From Saprospiraceae bacterium (GTDB lineage Bacteria > Bacteroidota > Bacteroidia > Chitinophagales > Saprospiraceae), in assembly GCA_015490715.1 (NCBI GenBank), contig WFXH01000088.1, forward strand, positions 1 through 64,000: 64,000 nt of DNA. The letters run 5' to 3'. The position numbers and the translations under genes are program-made. Positions within the stretch are counted from its first letter, which is position 1, and each line of letters starts with the position of its first letter. This document shows, one piece after another, positions 44,899-54,883 of the stretch. Under the pieces are notes generated by a model. The model made no database searches, was not told the DNA's origin, and was given only the letters and a program-made list of their open reading frames with translations.

Positions 44899-46377
44899 TC
44901 AATATTTTATACATCGCATTTGATCCACTACTTGGCCTCGCGCATTGGTATAGCGTAATAGGTATATACCACTCGGCAAGTGCTGCGTATTGATGCGTAG
45001 CGTGGTTGTGTTACTGAAATCGTACATGCCGTGATATCGCCCTGTGGGCAGGTGAAAGAGTTGTACGTGGGTAGCATTGGGCAGAGCGGGTACCGTCCAT
45101 TGCACGCCGTCATAGGTCAAAGTGGATGAAACTGTGGGAGTATACACGGAAGTGACGGGAGGCAATTGGAGGTATTGCACCAAGAGTTTTCCGTATACAG
45201 GAGGCAGGACATCTCCTTTATGGGCATTGGAAGTCATCGCGCTTACTGTGACGTTAGCAGGGACATAGTGATAGATATAAGTACGGTATAAGATGCTACC
45301 TCCGTGGCCAATATAGGTGCCGTTTCGATTGGTGACGATGACCAAGCCGAGGCCATAACGCACTCCCTTGCCTATGGGGATACCGTTTGAAATCATTTCA
45401 TTCACAGAAGAGGGTTTGACCACCTGGCCAGTCACCAATTTGTACATCCAATCGGTGAGCAATTGGGGTGTTGCCATGCATGCACCTGCGGCCCATGCCA
45501 TGCTAAACATCGCATTGGGGGAGTAGTTGTATTGTGATAGGTCGTCGGGAATGTTGTCGTTATCGATGTCCAACCAAATGGGAGCTATCGGCCCTGGGGG
45601 CGTGTCGTAGGGAAAGATGGCCATGCCCTCGAGTCCAGCAGGCTCAAAGATGCGCTTTCGGACGAAGACGTGATAGGGCATGCCCGAGGCCTCTTCGATG
45701 ATCAGCCCGAGTAAAAGATAATTGGTATTGGAATAATGCCAACCCTTGCCCTTTTCGAAGTATGGCGTATCGACAAATGTCTGGAGGATTTCTTCGGGCT
45801 GCCAGATGCGCGACAGATCACTCAATATCGTTGAGACGTAATTGGGATGCTCGGTAAAATTGTAGATACCGCTCGTCATGTTGAGCAATTGGCGTATGGT
45901 GATGGTTGAGTCGACATTGGGATAGCTCGGTAGCCATTCATAAAGAGAATCTTCCAAGCTGAGCACACTGTCTTCTACCAAAAGCATTATGGCAGCAGCG
46001 GTGATGCTTTTCGTCACGCTGCCGATACCAAAGTAGTGCTGGGTAGTAGCTTGTGAAGAGGGCATTACCGATGCACCGTTGGCTACTCCCGACCACGTGC
46101 GCTCTTTGTCGTCTCGAATACCTCCAGCCAAGCACAACATGTTTGAATCGCGCTCTACCATCCGAAGGATGCTGTCGAACAACATGGAATCGTGCGCCGT
46201 AAATTGATAACTTCGAAGGTCTACCGTAGTATGAAATGGTGCGTCATAGATGACCTTTGCAAAATCATGCACCTCACTTTTCTCATCCAACATGAGTGGA
46301 ATCTGGGCCGTGTTGGGTAATGAGAGGAGGACGAGTAGAACGAAGACGACGCTCACGGTAGTCACTTTGCACTTCAT
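44899..46377 (-). CDS. Secreted beta-lactamase-fold serine hydrolase with T9SS sorting domain
   Basis: 492 residues from ATG 46377, chosen because the promoter lies just upstream. Signal peptide (about 1-25, ending LPNTAQ). Serine hydrolase motifs: SVTK (S-x-x-K), YSN (Y-x-N) and GHGG in place of KTG, the pattern of class C/DD-peptidase-like esterases (Pfam beta-lactamase). The last ~80 residues (VQLFHLPTGRYHGMY, then LPSGIYLLRYTN and QMRCIKY) form a type A T9SS sorting domain. Hydrolyses an ester or D-Ala-containing peptide outside the cell; substrate not deducible. Confidence 0.85.
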   Translation of the reverse strand: MKCKVTTVSVVFVLLVLLSLPNTAQIPLMLDEKSEVHDFAKVIYDAPFHTTVDLRSYQFTAHDSMLFDSILRMVERDSNMLCLAGGIRDDKERTWSGVANGASVMPSSQATTQHYFGIGSVTKSITAAAIMLLVEDSVLSLEDSLYEWLPSYPNVDSTITIRQLLNMTSGIYNFTEHPNYVSTILSDLSRIWQPEEILQTFVDTPYFEKGKGWHYSNTNYLLLGLIIEEASGMPYHVFVRKRIFEPAGLEGMAIFPYDTPPGPIAPIWLDIDNDNIPDDLSQYNYSPNAMFSMAWAAGACMATPQLLTDWMYKLVTGQVVKPSSVNEMISNGIPIGKGVRYGLGLVIVTNRNGTYIGHGGSILYRTYIYHYVPANVTVSAMTSNAHKGDVLPPVYGKLLVQYLQLPPVTSVYTPTVSSTLTYDGVQWTVPALPNATHVQLFHLPTGRYHGMYDFSNTTTLRINTQHLPSGIYLLRYTNARGQVVDQMRCIKY

Positions 46378-46400
46378 GAGTATAGAGATTTTGGTTACGA

Positions 46401-46431
46401 CAAAGGTATGCAAGCTCTCTGTGCTATCCAA
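46401..46431 (-). promoter_or_regulatory. Complete promoter of the beta-lactamase-like gene
   Basis: Minus strand: TTG (46431-46429), a 20-base spacer, TACCTTTG (46408-46401). The transcript would begin about 20 bases before ATG 46377, which rules out the longer open frame starting at 46431. Confidence 0.7.
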
Positions 46432-46770
46432 ATGCTAACGGGCCCCTTGGTCGACAAAAGCGCGTTACTCGTCGAAAATGTAGGTATTTTCAGTCTTGTT
46501 ATTCATGACTGGGGGCACTCTAAAGAGGTGGGTTGTTGGAGAATCACCGCATTGGATGAAGAGATTCAATAGGCTTGTATAGTGACAAGTTAGTTGTGCG
46601 CATCGCGCTTGAGGAGGAACATTTTACCCCTCTCAGTAGAAAGGCTATTGATAATGAAGTTTAGGAGCAAACATTTCTTTGTTAAACTGGGTACAACTTT
46701 CCAGTTAGCGGAGGAGGAAGTATGAGTTTACGCTGATTTATTTCATTATGCAAATCATGGGCGTATCACC

Positions 46771-46820
46771 AGGGGTATAGTTATACTCATCTCACAGGGG
46801 TATAGTTCTACTCAGTTCAT
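46771..46820. repeat. Two tandem 25-bp direct repeats in a 490-base gene-free region
   Basis: AGGGGTATAGTT begins at 46771 and again at 46796, followed by related sequence (TATACTCATCTCAC and CTACTCAGTTCAT). The first copy contains GTATA-GT-TATAC, an inverted repeat of operator type. The region 46432-46922 otherwise has no gene, terminator or RNA that I recognise. Confidence 0.65.
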
Positions 46821-46922
46821 AGGACTCATGGTGGAAAAAATAGCGCTTAAATACCAAGGTAAGGCAAAGATTCCAGGGGGAAGAGTATAAATTAATGTTG
46901 GATACAGAGTTGCAGGGTCGAT

Positions 46923-48194
46923 TTATTTCCTTTTCCCACAGCGCATGATGAGCAATTTGATCATTTCTCGCGCAGCTGCTTTGCCTTTCATTTTCACCAA
47001 GTCGCGCGGCGTCTCGTCTCCGATTTCAAAAGTGATGGATTCGGCGTGAAATTGGAGTAAAAACCAGGCCTTGCTGATAGGAGCATTGAGGTCGTAGGCT
47101 TCGCGCACCCACGGATGCGGAGGAAGGGTCTCGGCGATGCCCTCGATCCAATAGCGGTCGAAATACCGCAGCTTGCGGTCGACCGAATCGGGAAATGTAT
47201 AGTACACGTCGTATTGGGTGGAGTGAAAATCCAGCCCCAGTATGATGTTGGCTTTGTGTTTTTTGGCGCGATGGATTACGTGTTGGGCCACTTGTCGGGT
47301 CTCGGGCTGTCGAAAATATGCCCAATCGCGATTGAGGTCAATGCCGCCTGCGTTGTGTCGCCAGTGTCCCAGGTCGACACCATCGGGATTCATCAAGGGG
47401 TAGAGCCACACCTGGTGATGTTTGAAAAAGTTTGCATTGCGCCTTGTGGTATCCAATAGCGCTTCGACAAAGGCCATCATGGCCATATGGCCAGGCACTT
47501 CAGGGGGATGCTGGCGCGCTATGACGACAATGACGTCCTTGTGTGTATCGTCAGGAGTACCGATGTTGACAAACCACAGAGGACGCCCTAATGTGCTGTG
47601 GCCTATTACTTCGACGCTTTGTACCCAGGGATGGCCTTTGAGACTGTCCAGCCATGCACGTATGTGGTTTGTGGTGAGCAGCTCTTGCGCCGACACCCAT
47701 AGGGTATCACCTGCGCGTAGATGAAGGTGTAAAAATGCCGCCGTGGTATCCTCATTGAGATGGTATTGGCTCGAATCTATAGCAACCCAGCGTCCTCGAT
47801 TGTATCGCAGTTTGGGCACGTAGCGATGGCGAAACCCTTCAGGATAGTGGAGTCGTACAAATATACCAGTATCGATAGGGCTGATAATGCGAAAGGAGTA
47901 CCAGGGGGAGTGGTTGATGGGTGTATTTTCGGGCTCAATACCTATCGAAAAGCTCGTGCTGTCGTCTTCTTGCCATTGGTTGAGCCTTGCCCCGTCAAAT
48001 TGGTTGTCGAATACAATGCCGAGAGAAGAGATGTATTGGCGTTTTTCCTGGTATTGTATGGGCCTTGAACGCGTATCGACGGGTTGGGGGAAGACATTGG
48101 GGTCAAACTTGTACACGTATTTGGGAGCGCAACTCGACAACAGGGTGAAGGCAAGTCCTGCTATGACCGCGCTCTTGGCCGTGGATGCTTGCAT
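46923..48194 (-). CDS. M14-family zinc carboxypeptidase lipoprotein (cytosolic-carboxypeptidase-like)
   Basis: 423 residues. The signal AGLAFTLLSSC is a lipobox, so the protein is membrane-anchored. An N-terminal beta domain (about 60-165, NQFDGARLNQW, PWYSFRI) resembles the one preceding M14D (CCP/Nna1-like) catalytic domains. Zinc site in RQHPPEVPGH (H-x-x-E), then NPDGVDLGHWR, the third His in LDFHSTQYD and the catalytic Glu in ITFEIGDET. It trims C-terminal residues of peptides, possibly Glu/Asp-rich tails as in CCPs (inference). It lies 42 bases downstream of rpsT, possibly as part of its transcript. Confidence 0.85.
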   Translation of the reverse strand: MQASTAKSAVIAGLAFTLLSSCAPKYVYKFDPNVFPQPVDTRSRPIQYQEKRQYISSLGIVFDNQFDGARLNQWQEDDSTSFSIGIEPENTPINHSPWYSFRIISPIDTGIFVRLHYPEGFRHRYVPKLRYNRGRWVAIDSSQYHLNEDTTAAFLHLHLRAGDTLWVSAQELLTTNHIRAWLDSLKGHPWVQSVEVIGHSTLGRPLWFVNIGTPDDTHKDVIVVIARQHPPEVPGHMAMMAFVEALLDTTRRNANFFKHHQVWLYPLMNPDGVDLGHWRHNAGGIDLNRDWAYFRQPETRQVAQHVIHRAKKHKANIILGLDFHSTQYDVYYTFPDSVDRKLRYFDRYWIEGIAETLPPHPWVREAYDLNAPISKAWFLLQFHAESITFEIGDETPRDLVKMKGKAAAREMIKLLIMRCGKRK

Positions 48195-48236
48195 AAGACC
48201 CTTGGTTGAGAAGTACGAGCGATGTGCGCTACGGCA

Positions 48237-48515
48237 TTATTCAGTAGTGGCCTGTTGTTTGACGTAGAGGCTGTGTACATATCGAGCTACACGGCTCTTA
48301 AAACGATTGGCCTTATTTCTATGCCAGATGTGGCGTTTAGCCAGTTTGTCTATTTCGCTGATGACGTAGGGCAAAAACTTGCGGGCATCTTCATAGCTTT
48401 CCATGTTCAGCAGGCGTTTGACAAACGATTTGGTGCGCTTTTTATAAAAGCGGTTGTGAAGGCGTCGCTTGAGATTTTGACGCATGCGTTTCTTTGCAGA
48501 TTTCGTATTTGGCAT
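48237..48515 (-). CDS. rpsT: 30S ribosomal protein S20
   Basis: 92 residues, very basic. MPNTKSAKKRMRQNLKRR is the S20 N-terminus and the C-terminal KNKANRFKSRVAR-like helix is typical (here HRNKANRFKSRVARYVHSL). It binds 16S rRNA early in 30S assembly. Own promoter at 48547-48554. Confidence 0.96.
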   Translation of the reverse strand: MPNTKSAKKRMRQNLKRRLHNRFYKKRTKSFVKRLLNMESYEDARKFLPYVISEIDKLAKRHIWHRNKANRFKSRVARYVHSLYVKQQATTE

Positions 48516-48546
48516 AGAGCAGCATTTGTTTTTTCGAAAACGGCTG

Positions 48547-48554
48547 CAAAGATA
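48547..48554 (-). promoter_or_regulatory. Promoter -7 element of rpsT
   Basis: Minus-strand TATCTTTG, about 31 bases before the rpsT ATG. Confidence 0.55.
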
Positions 48555-48595
48555 GCGCCTTTTGGGGAAAGGAGCACGATTTTATACCACAAAAA

Positions 48596-51500
48596 TCACC
48601 GAAAAAGTTGGCGATAGTGGAGGGAGTCGAATTGGGTATAAAATTTTAGGCCTGTACCGATGCGGTTGCGCACTTCGTTGCCGATGATGGGGTTGTTTTT
48701 TAGGAAGACGTTAAAAGTCAATCCTTTGGAGCGCATATTGAGGATGTCGAGGTATACTTCGTGATCGCGCAATTGGTCGTTGCTGATGGTATTGGGAGAG
48801 TACAGGGTGCGGTAGTGCAGGCGTGCCTTGCCTTCGAAGAGCTCGACATCGACGTCGAGTCCGTACGCACTTTGGAGAAAGTATTGAGGTGTGACGGGTA
48901 GGCCTATGAGATCTTGAGCGGTGAGTTGGTCGACCTGGATTTGAATGTCGGAGATAAAACCCACTCTTTGGACGATGCGGTTGACCAGGCGGGTCAATAC
49001 GACGGATATTTGGTGGGTAAATACATCGCTCAAGCTGGAGGCATAATCGACTCCTGTGGACAGCTGGCTGATACCTGTGGGTGGGAGGAAGCTGTTGAAG
49101 CTGATGAGGGAAAAGACCTGTTGGTTGAGCATTGTGGTGTTTGCGCGTATTTCATCCAGTCGAAGTTGGACGTAATTGTTGAGCAGGCCCGTGAGGTCAG
49201 GGATTTCGATATCGAATCGTATTTCGGGTTGGTAGAGGGTGCCGGTGATGTACATCTTTAGGATGACGGGGTGTGGCTTGGCGGCTTCTGCTTGGAGCTC
49301 CTGGGGGGCATTTTGCAAGATATCGCGGATGAGCGGGCTCACAGGGGCACGGATGTCGTCGTAGACGGCAATCAAGTCGAGCTGTGCATTGATGGGATCG
49401 CCGTGCCAGAGGATGGCGCTTCCGTCGAGCACATCGAATTTGCGATTAAAGAGATTGTAGAAGGAAAAAGAGTAATACCCGTCGCTGACGTTGTAATCGC
49501 CTGTCATCTGGATGTTGCCGTCTGGGGGCATGTGCAAGTGTATTTCGCCAATGCCTCTTCCATAGACGTGGTCTCCTGCAGCACGGTCGAAGATGATGTA
49601 CACTTCCGAGGCCTCGTCGACAGTGAGATCTAAATCGAGTGAAAGGGTATACGTGGCTGCATTGCCGGATGTGTTGCGTTCTCCTTTAGGGGAGGTAAAG
49701 TAGATAAAATCTGTCGATGTAATCTCAGCGTCGTCGATCTCGTGCTCTGTGGGAATATAGATCTTTGACCCCTGGTGAGGGTGACCTACAATCTTGATGT
49801 GGAGCTGTTGAAACGGACCAATAAATTGGGCGTCGACTTGCCCAATAGCGGTTCCGTAGTAATAGGGATTGTCTTGTTCGGTGGTGGCAAGGGCCAGTAT
49901 GCGTGGCGAGTGAATACGCGTATTGAGATTGAAAGATCGAAAAGCATTATGCGCAATTCCCCCGAAGACAGTCGCCACATTTGAATCGCGATCCATCAGG
50001 GTGATCCCCGTAAAATCGATCGAATCAGGGTAAAATCGTATTGATTGATCACTAACCGTGTAGTACACCCCTGTATAATCGACTTTGGCCCCTCCTTGAA
50101 GAATGTGCACACGGCCTTCTATCTGATATTCTTTAGGTGTACCATAGAGTCGAAGATCGGCATTTGCGCTGCCCCTGAGGTCGGAAATTCCCGATGGGAT
50201 GATGATTTTTGCGAAGTTGGCCGGGATGTGCTGGCCATCCAGCTGCACATTGAAGTATGGTTTGGACAGCAGAGCGTACACAATGCCCTGCGCCCTGCTC
50301 TTCATGGGCAGATTGTTGGCCAATAAAGTGACATAAGCGGTGTCTTTTAAGCTGCGGGTATGCGCTTCGAAGTACACAGTGCCCAAATTGATGGGCAGAA
50401 TGTGTAAGTCATCGGAATAGGCAATCAGACTCCACCCTCTCCACTGCAGGACATCGTCGATGGAAAGGGAAAAGTTCAGTGATCCGTCAAAGTCGGTGGT
50501 TTTCCATCTCAGGAGTGTATCGAGCATATCTGCATCAAAATGGTAAAAGGAAGCCGACACGTGATTGGCACTGTCGGAGCCTACTAAGATGTAGTGGTTA
50601 TGGGATGAGAGGAATTTGAGATTGCTCGCTTTGAGATAACGAGGTTTTAAAACAATGGCATTGTCGTCGCTACAGCGCCAGGTGACCGAGTCTTTGCGTC
50701 CGACCCAGCCCGGAAGGACGCGCAACACCAGGGAATCGCCTTGAAGAAGGCCGGCGGCACGGATTTGAAAGGTGTCGAGTAGGTATCGAATATTGGATGC
50801 GTACACGGATGCCTCGATGGAATTGCCGCTCAATTGGATGGAGCAATGCGTATTCGATACTATTTGTTGAAGCTTTTTCCCCCGCAGCTGGCCAATGTTG
50901 AGTTGAAAAATGCCTCTTTCGGGTGCATCTTCGATGCGAATGTTGGGATGGGTGATTTTCCAGTGTAAAATTTCTACGTGTGGGCTCATGATATTGAGAC
51001 CAAAGCTCTGGTCTTTTTCTTGATAAAAAGCGCTGGCATAGAGTGTATCGACCACAATTTCATTCTGACTCAATAGTGCAGAGAGTGCTCCCATCCGCTT
51101 GGCGTTGAAGAAGAAATTGTAGAAATGGGCGTGTTTGGAAGTGTCTATTGTGGTAGTTGAATCTCTGTAGCCAAGTACGGCAAACAAATGGGAGTGGTTG
51201 GCACGCAACATGTCGAGCATATGTCGTTGGAGATCGCCCCATCGAAAATGGCCGGTGATTTTTGCATTAAACTGAGGTGCGTCGAAATAGGCATCTTTGA
51301 TTCCCGAACGGTAGACTTGTTGGTGAATGGTGAGATAAGGGATTTCTACCTCTTGGGTGTCGCGACGTATGCGGACGTTGGTGCACTGTATTTTCCCTTT
51401 GGCATCGTCAATATTTGAGGCGCGCATGTGCACTTCGACGATGCCTTCTAACTCGATGTTGGCACGGCTCCAGTTGAGGGGCTGTAAGCGTATACGGGAG

Positions 51501-53362
51501 ATTTGGGCGGTAAAATCGTACTCTGGAAGGGAGTCGAGATGGCGGATTTGACCGTCGAAGATCATGCGGATGTTGGGATCGCCGGAGAGGAGTTTGCCAT
51601 CCATGTGTGATTTGTCCAGAGTACCCGAAAAGACGATGTTTTGATAGTTGTAGCGATGAAATTCTGCCGAATGGATGTGCATTTGTAGCCGAGCTGAGGC
51701 AGTTTGAAAGGTAAGACCTCGCCCTTGATGTACGGATGCTTCGACGTGGACCTTTCCCCATTGCGTATTCCCCAAATAAGTGCCTAAATCGAAGTCGTCG
51801 AGGGTAATCGATCCCGAATATTCAGCAGCGCCAATGCCGGGGCGAAGGTTGAGACGCATGTCGGTCTTAATATGGCCTATAGCACTGTGGATCGTCCCAA
51901 AGGCCACAAAATCGCGTGGGAATCCGTCGAAATATCCCCGAAAATGGATCTTTCCGAGGCGCAACAGTTCGTCAGGTAATTTTGGGGCGAGTAGGGATAT
52001 CCACTTTGCATGTGTCTGAAGGGCGCTTGCGCGGATATTGAAAAACTTTTCTTCTTTGCGAAACAGCGATTTTGTCGACAAGCCTCCAGAAAAGGTCAAA
52101 TAGTGCCCTATGCGCACATTGAGGTTGCGACCGCGTAGGGAATTAAAGCTCCCGTATAAATGGCCACGCATCTGCAATCGCTCTTTCTGCCAACTTCGAT
52201 AAAGTGCGTGGCGAGCAATTCCCGAATGATATGGTCCCAGTATTTGAATTGGAAAATCCAAATCGATATCAAGGGTATCCCACCACAGGTAGTCTGCAAC
52301 ATTTTTCCAATCCGACAAACTGAAAAAATGAGCACTCCCTACCATTTTGCAATATCCATTTTCGGGGAGGTATAGCTCAAAATCCGACCACGTCAATGTC
52401 GTATCCGTCACCTGCAATCCCACAATGCATCCATCGGATATGCTCAGTCCTCTCGATTCGCTCAGATCAAAAATGCACTGGTCAATGCATAAGCCTTCGG
52501 GCCCAATAGTGAACGACGCAACATTGAGCCTTGGGATATCCCACAGCTGTGTGCCTTTCATCCCGTAAAGAGGACCTGTGAGGGCCTTCAGCGAATCAAA
52601 AGACATCGGATATCGTTCGATCCTCCCACTACGTATGTGTATCTGATCGAGCTTCATCCACATCGGCACCAAATCCCGCCAATATATTTCAGCGAGGTCC
52701 TCAAATATTGCATCCTCCGGCATTGAATCCTTCCGTTCTCTACTGTAAAAGATGAGCGACGGCTCCAGGAGTACGATTTCCCCAATCGACAAGGTATCTC
52801 CACGAGTGCTTTGAGGAAGTGCATGGATTTCTAATGTGCGCGCCGATAGGGTGGAGCGGAGAGACCGATGCTTTCCCCACATGTCCACTTGGAGCCCCTG
52901 TATGGCAAGGTGTTCGAGGTCAAAATAAAAATGTAACGGCTTCGAAGGATTAATGTGATCCTCAGCAGGAGCGGAGGAGCTAAGTTCGATGCTCGATCGA
53001 GTACTGTCTGTAGTTTGGCGTATATGCACGTGGAAATTGAAGAGGGTGAGGCGATGGATGCGCGGCTTTTTCCACAGCCATGAGAGAATCCTGGCATGTA
53101 GCGCAGCTTTCTCGATGGTTGCCAGGGTGTCGTCATCTCTTGTGACAGTGAGGTTGGTCAGCTTTAAGCCCCAGAGTGGGTGCAAGTAGAATGTGTCGAA
53201 TACTACGCGTGCACGCAATCGCTGAGAGAGTTCGCGTTCGATGAAGTGTTTACCCGGTGAAGAGTTTATCCAAAGTATGCCCAGCCCACTAATGCTGAGG
53301 ATGAGCAACACGAGTGCGAGGAGAAATCGCAAAAAAGCATATTGTCTATATCGGCTGTGCAT
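48596..53362 (-). CDS. tamB: TamB-family (DUF490) translocation and assembly protein
   Basis: 1588 residues. One N-terminal transmembrane segment (about 13-33, LLALVLLILSISGLGILWIN) is followed by an AsmA-like start (SPGKHFIERELSQRLRARVV, then LHPLWGLKLTNLTV) and a very long stretch of beta-strands that should form the lipid-carrying groove of TamB/AsmA-like bridges. The C-terminal ~430 residues have the TamB domain pattern (ADLRLYGTPKEYQIEGRVHI, GIGEIHLHMPPDGNIQMTGD, ILWHGDPINAQLDLIAVY). It spans the periplasm and helps outer-membrane protein or lipid transfer. No TamA partner gene is adjacent; the Omp85-like gene at 30.4 kb is a distant candidate (inference). Confidence 0.9.
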   Translation of the reverse strand: MHSRYRQYAFLRFLLALVLLILSISGLGILWINSSPGKHFIERELSQRLRARVVFDTFYLHPLWGLKLTNLTVTRDDDTLATIEKAALHARILSWLWKKPRIHRLTLFNFHVHIRQTTDSTRSSIELSSSAPAEDHINPSKPLHFYFDLEHLAIQGLQVDMWGKHRSLRSTLSARTLEIHALPQSTRGDTLSIGEIVLLEPSLIFYSRERKDSMPEDAIFEDLAEIYWRDLVPMWMKLDQIHIRSGRIERYPMSFDSLKALTGPLYGMKGTQLWDIPRLNVASFTIGPEGLCIDQCIFDLSESRGLSISDGCIVGLQVTDTTLTWSDFELYLPENGYCKMVGSAHFFSLSDWKNVADYLWWDTLDIDLDFPIQILGPYHSGIARHALYRSWQKERLQMRGHLYGSFNSLRGRNLNVRIGHYLTFSGGLSTKSLFRKEEKFFNIRASALQTHAKWISLLAPKLPDELLRLGKIHFRGYFDGFPRDFVAFGTIHSAIGHIKTDMRLNLRPGIGAAEYSGSITLDDFDLGTYLGNTQWGKVHVEASVHQGRGLTFQTASARLQMHIHSAEFHRYNYQNIVFSGTLDKSHMDGKLLSGDPNIRMIFDGQIRHLDSLPEYDFTAQISRIRLQPLNWSRANIELEGIVEVHMRASNIDDAKGKIQCTNVRIRRDTQEVEIPYLTIHQQVYRSGIKDAYFDAPQFNAKITGHFRWGDLQRHMLDMLRANHSHLFAVLGYRDSTTTIDTSKHAHFYNFFFNAKRMGALSALLSQNEIVVDTLYASAFYQEKDQSFGLNIMSPHVEILHWKITHPNIRIEDAPERGIFQLNIGQLRGKKLQQIVSNTHCSIQLSGNSIEASVYASNIRYLLDTFQIRAAGLLQGDSLVLRVLPGWVGRKDSVTWRCSDDNAIVLKPRYLKASNLKFLSSHNHYILVGSDSANHVSASFYHFDADMLDTLLRWKTTDFDGSLNFSLSIDDVLQWRGWSLIAYSDDLHILPINLGTVYFEAHTRSLKDTAYVTLLANNLPMKSRAQGIVYALLSKPYFNVQLDGQHIPANFAKIIIPSGISDLRGSANADLRLYGTPKEYQIEGRVHILQGGAKVDYTGVYYTVSDQSIRFYPDSIDFTGITLMDRDSNVATVFGGIAHNAFRSFNLNTRIHSPRILALATTEQDNPYYYGTAIGQVDAQFIGPFQQLHIKIVGHPHQGSKIYIPTEHEIDDAEITSTDFIYFTSPKGERNTSGNAATYTLSLDLDLTVDEASEVYIIFDRAAGDHVYGRGIGEIHLHMPPDGNIQMTGDYNVSDGYYSFSFYNLFNRKFDVLDGSAILWHGDPINAQLDLIAVYDDIRAPVSPLIRDILQNAPQELQAEAAKPHPVILKMYITGTLYQPEIRFDIEIPDLTGLLNNYVQLRLDEIRANTTMLNQQVFSLISFNSFLPPTGISQLSTGVDYASSLSDVFTHQISVVLTRLVNRIVQRVGFISDIQIQVDQLTAQDLIGLPVTPQYFLQSAYGLDVDVELFEGKARLHYRTLYSPNTISNDQLRDHEVYLDILNMRSKGLTFNVFLKNNPIIGNEVRNRIGTGLKFYTQFDSLHYRQLFR

Positions 53363-53454
53363 AGAAAATTGCTCCTCCTTGCGATATTGTGCTTAATAGT
53401 ACAACGCAATCGTTTAAGGCCTATTTCAAGGCCGTTGTTTGCGTAGTAGGACGC

Positions 53455-54342
53455 CTACGTAGTGGGTTGCTTTTTGAGGACGCGTTGGACTGTAATCCCT
53501 ATTTCGGCGGGGTTAGAGACGACGGTGACGCCGAGTTCACTCATGATGCGCATTTTTTCTTGCGCTGTATCGGCTTTGCCGCCTATGATGGCCCCGGCGT
53601 GTCCCATCGTTCGTCCTTTGGGTGCGGTGATGCCTGCAATATACGCCACGGTCGGTTTGGGGTTGGGCAGGGAGGCTAAATATTCGGCGGCTTCCACTTC
53701 CATCGTTCCACCGATCTCACCGATAATGATGATGGCTTCGGTTTGGTCGTCTTCCATAAAGAGTTGAACGGCCTCTTTGATGGTAGTACCCGGTACGGGA
53801 TCTCCTCCGATACCGATGCAAGTGCTCTGTCCCAAGCCCACTTTGGTCACTTGATCCACGGCTTCATAGGTCAGCGTGCCCGATCGAGAGACAATACCCA
53901 CCACACCGGGCGAGTGGATAAAGCCGGGCATGATACCGAGTTTAGCTATGCCGGGCGTTATGACGCCAGGGCAATTGGGTCCGATGAGTCGACATTTTTT
54001 GTCGGCGATAAAGCCTTTGACACGTACCATGTCTTGTACGGGTATTCCTTCGGTGATGCAGACGATGAGCTCGATACCGGCGTCGGCGGCTTCGCAGATG
54101 GCATCGGGTGCAAAAGCCGGAGGTACGAAGATGACGGATGCATTGGCGTCGGTGGCCTCCACAGCTTCGCGTACTGTATTGAATACGGGAACACCCAAAT
54201 GCGTCATGCCTCCTTTTCCAGGCGTCACCCCTCCTACGACATTGGTGCCGTAGGCTTGCATTTGCTCAGTGTGAAAACTTCCCTCTTTACCCGTAATTCC
54301 CTGGACGATTACCCGAGTATTTTTATCGACTAATACTGCCAT
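53455..54342 (-). CDS. sucD: Succinyl-CoA synthetase subunit alpha
   Basis: 295 residues from ATG 54342. CoA-binding domain ([26 protein letters not shown]) and the phosphohistidine loop [10 protein letters not shown]; also [11 protein letters not shown] and [10 protein letters not shown]. It couples succinyl-CoA cleavage to nucleoside triphosphate formation in the TCA cycle. Its beta partner sucC is not adjacent. Starts two bases after the ftsB-like stop, so the two are one transcript. Confidence 0.97.
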   Translation of the reverse strand: MAVLVDKNTRVIVQGITGKEGSFHTEQMQAYGTNVVGGVTPGKGGMTHLGVPVFNTVREAVEATDANASVIFVPPAFAPDAICEAADAGIELIVCITEGIPVQDMVRVKGFIADKKCRLIGPNCPGVITPGIAKLGIMPGFIHSPGVVGIVSRSGTLTYEAVDQVTKVGLGQSTCIGIGGDPVPGTTIKEAVQLFMEDDQTEAIIIIGEIGGTMEVEAAEYLASLPNPKPTVAYIAGITAPKGRTMGHAGAIIGGKADTAQEKMRIMSELGVTVVSNPAEIGITVQRVLKKQPTT

Positions 54343-54344
54343 CA

Positions 54345-54638
54345 CTACTTAATTATGAACACATCTTCGTCGGCATCGTGTAAGTAATACCGCTCGCGTG
54401 CGTATTTTTCTTTGTCGACTTTGAGCTCGAGTTCTTCAACACGTAAGGCTCGTATCTTTTGTCGATATTCCTCGATGCGTGCTTCGGTCTCTTCTATTTC
54501 GCGATGCAAGCGGTACTGAAATTGCAAATTGTACGCGTCGAAAAAAGTGATCCATACGACAAAAAATACTACAGCCCATACGTACTTGTTGGACCACTTG
54601 CTTTGCAAAAAACGATATGTCCAATGCCAAAAGCGCAT
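54345..54638 (-). CDS. FtsB/DivIC-like septum formation initiator
   Basis: 97 residues from ATG 54638; the frame continues to 54665 but would start inside the -7 box. One transmembrane segment (about 21-36, [16 protein letters not shown]) is followed by a coiled coil (about 40-75, [20 protein letters not shown]) and a short acidic end ([13 protein letters not shown]). This is the layout of FtsB/DivIC, which bridges FtsL and FtsQ in the divisome. The motif [16 protein letters not shown] matches the family's RE-x-x-gl/mp-x-edE region. First gene of the ftsB - sucD transcript. Confidence 0.82.
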   Translation of the reverse strand: MRFWHWTYRFLQSKWSNKYVWAVVFFVVWITFFDAYNLQFQYRLHREIEETEARIEEYRQKIRALRVEELELKVDKEKYARERYYLHDADEDVFIIK

Positions 54639-54662
54639 CGAGGCGATCCTTCTGTCAAAGGA

Positions 54663-54670
54663 CAAAGGTA
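54663..54670 (-). promoter_or_regulatory. Promoter -7 element of the ftsB-like gene
   Basis: Minus-strand TACCTTTG, 24 bases before ATG 54638; it overlaps the earlier possible start of the frame, which supports the later ATG. Confidence 0.55.
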
Positions 54671-54883
54671 CGCAATCTCGATTTTAATGGACCCTCTTTA
54701 CGATAAGCTCGCACGATTTTATACAGAGATACTCGCATTTCGGTGATATCCTCCAAGCGGCTACAACATGAAACTGCCGTATACCAATCCTTGAAATATT
54801 GCGCTTCTATGACCTACACATCGCATGTATGCAAAGCCGAACAACACGAATCTCCCTCCATATATGCATTCGATTTTAATACA

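Noticed and set aside
53363-53454. Short stem CGTAG/CTACG ahead of tamB as a terminator for sucD
   Set aside because: Only about five base pairs and no T run.
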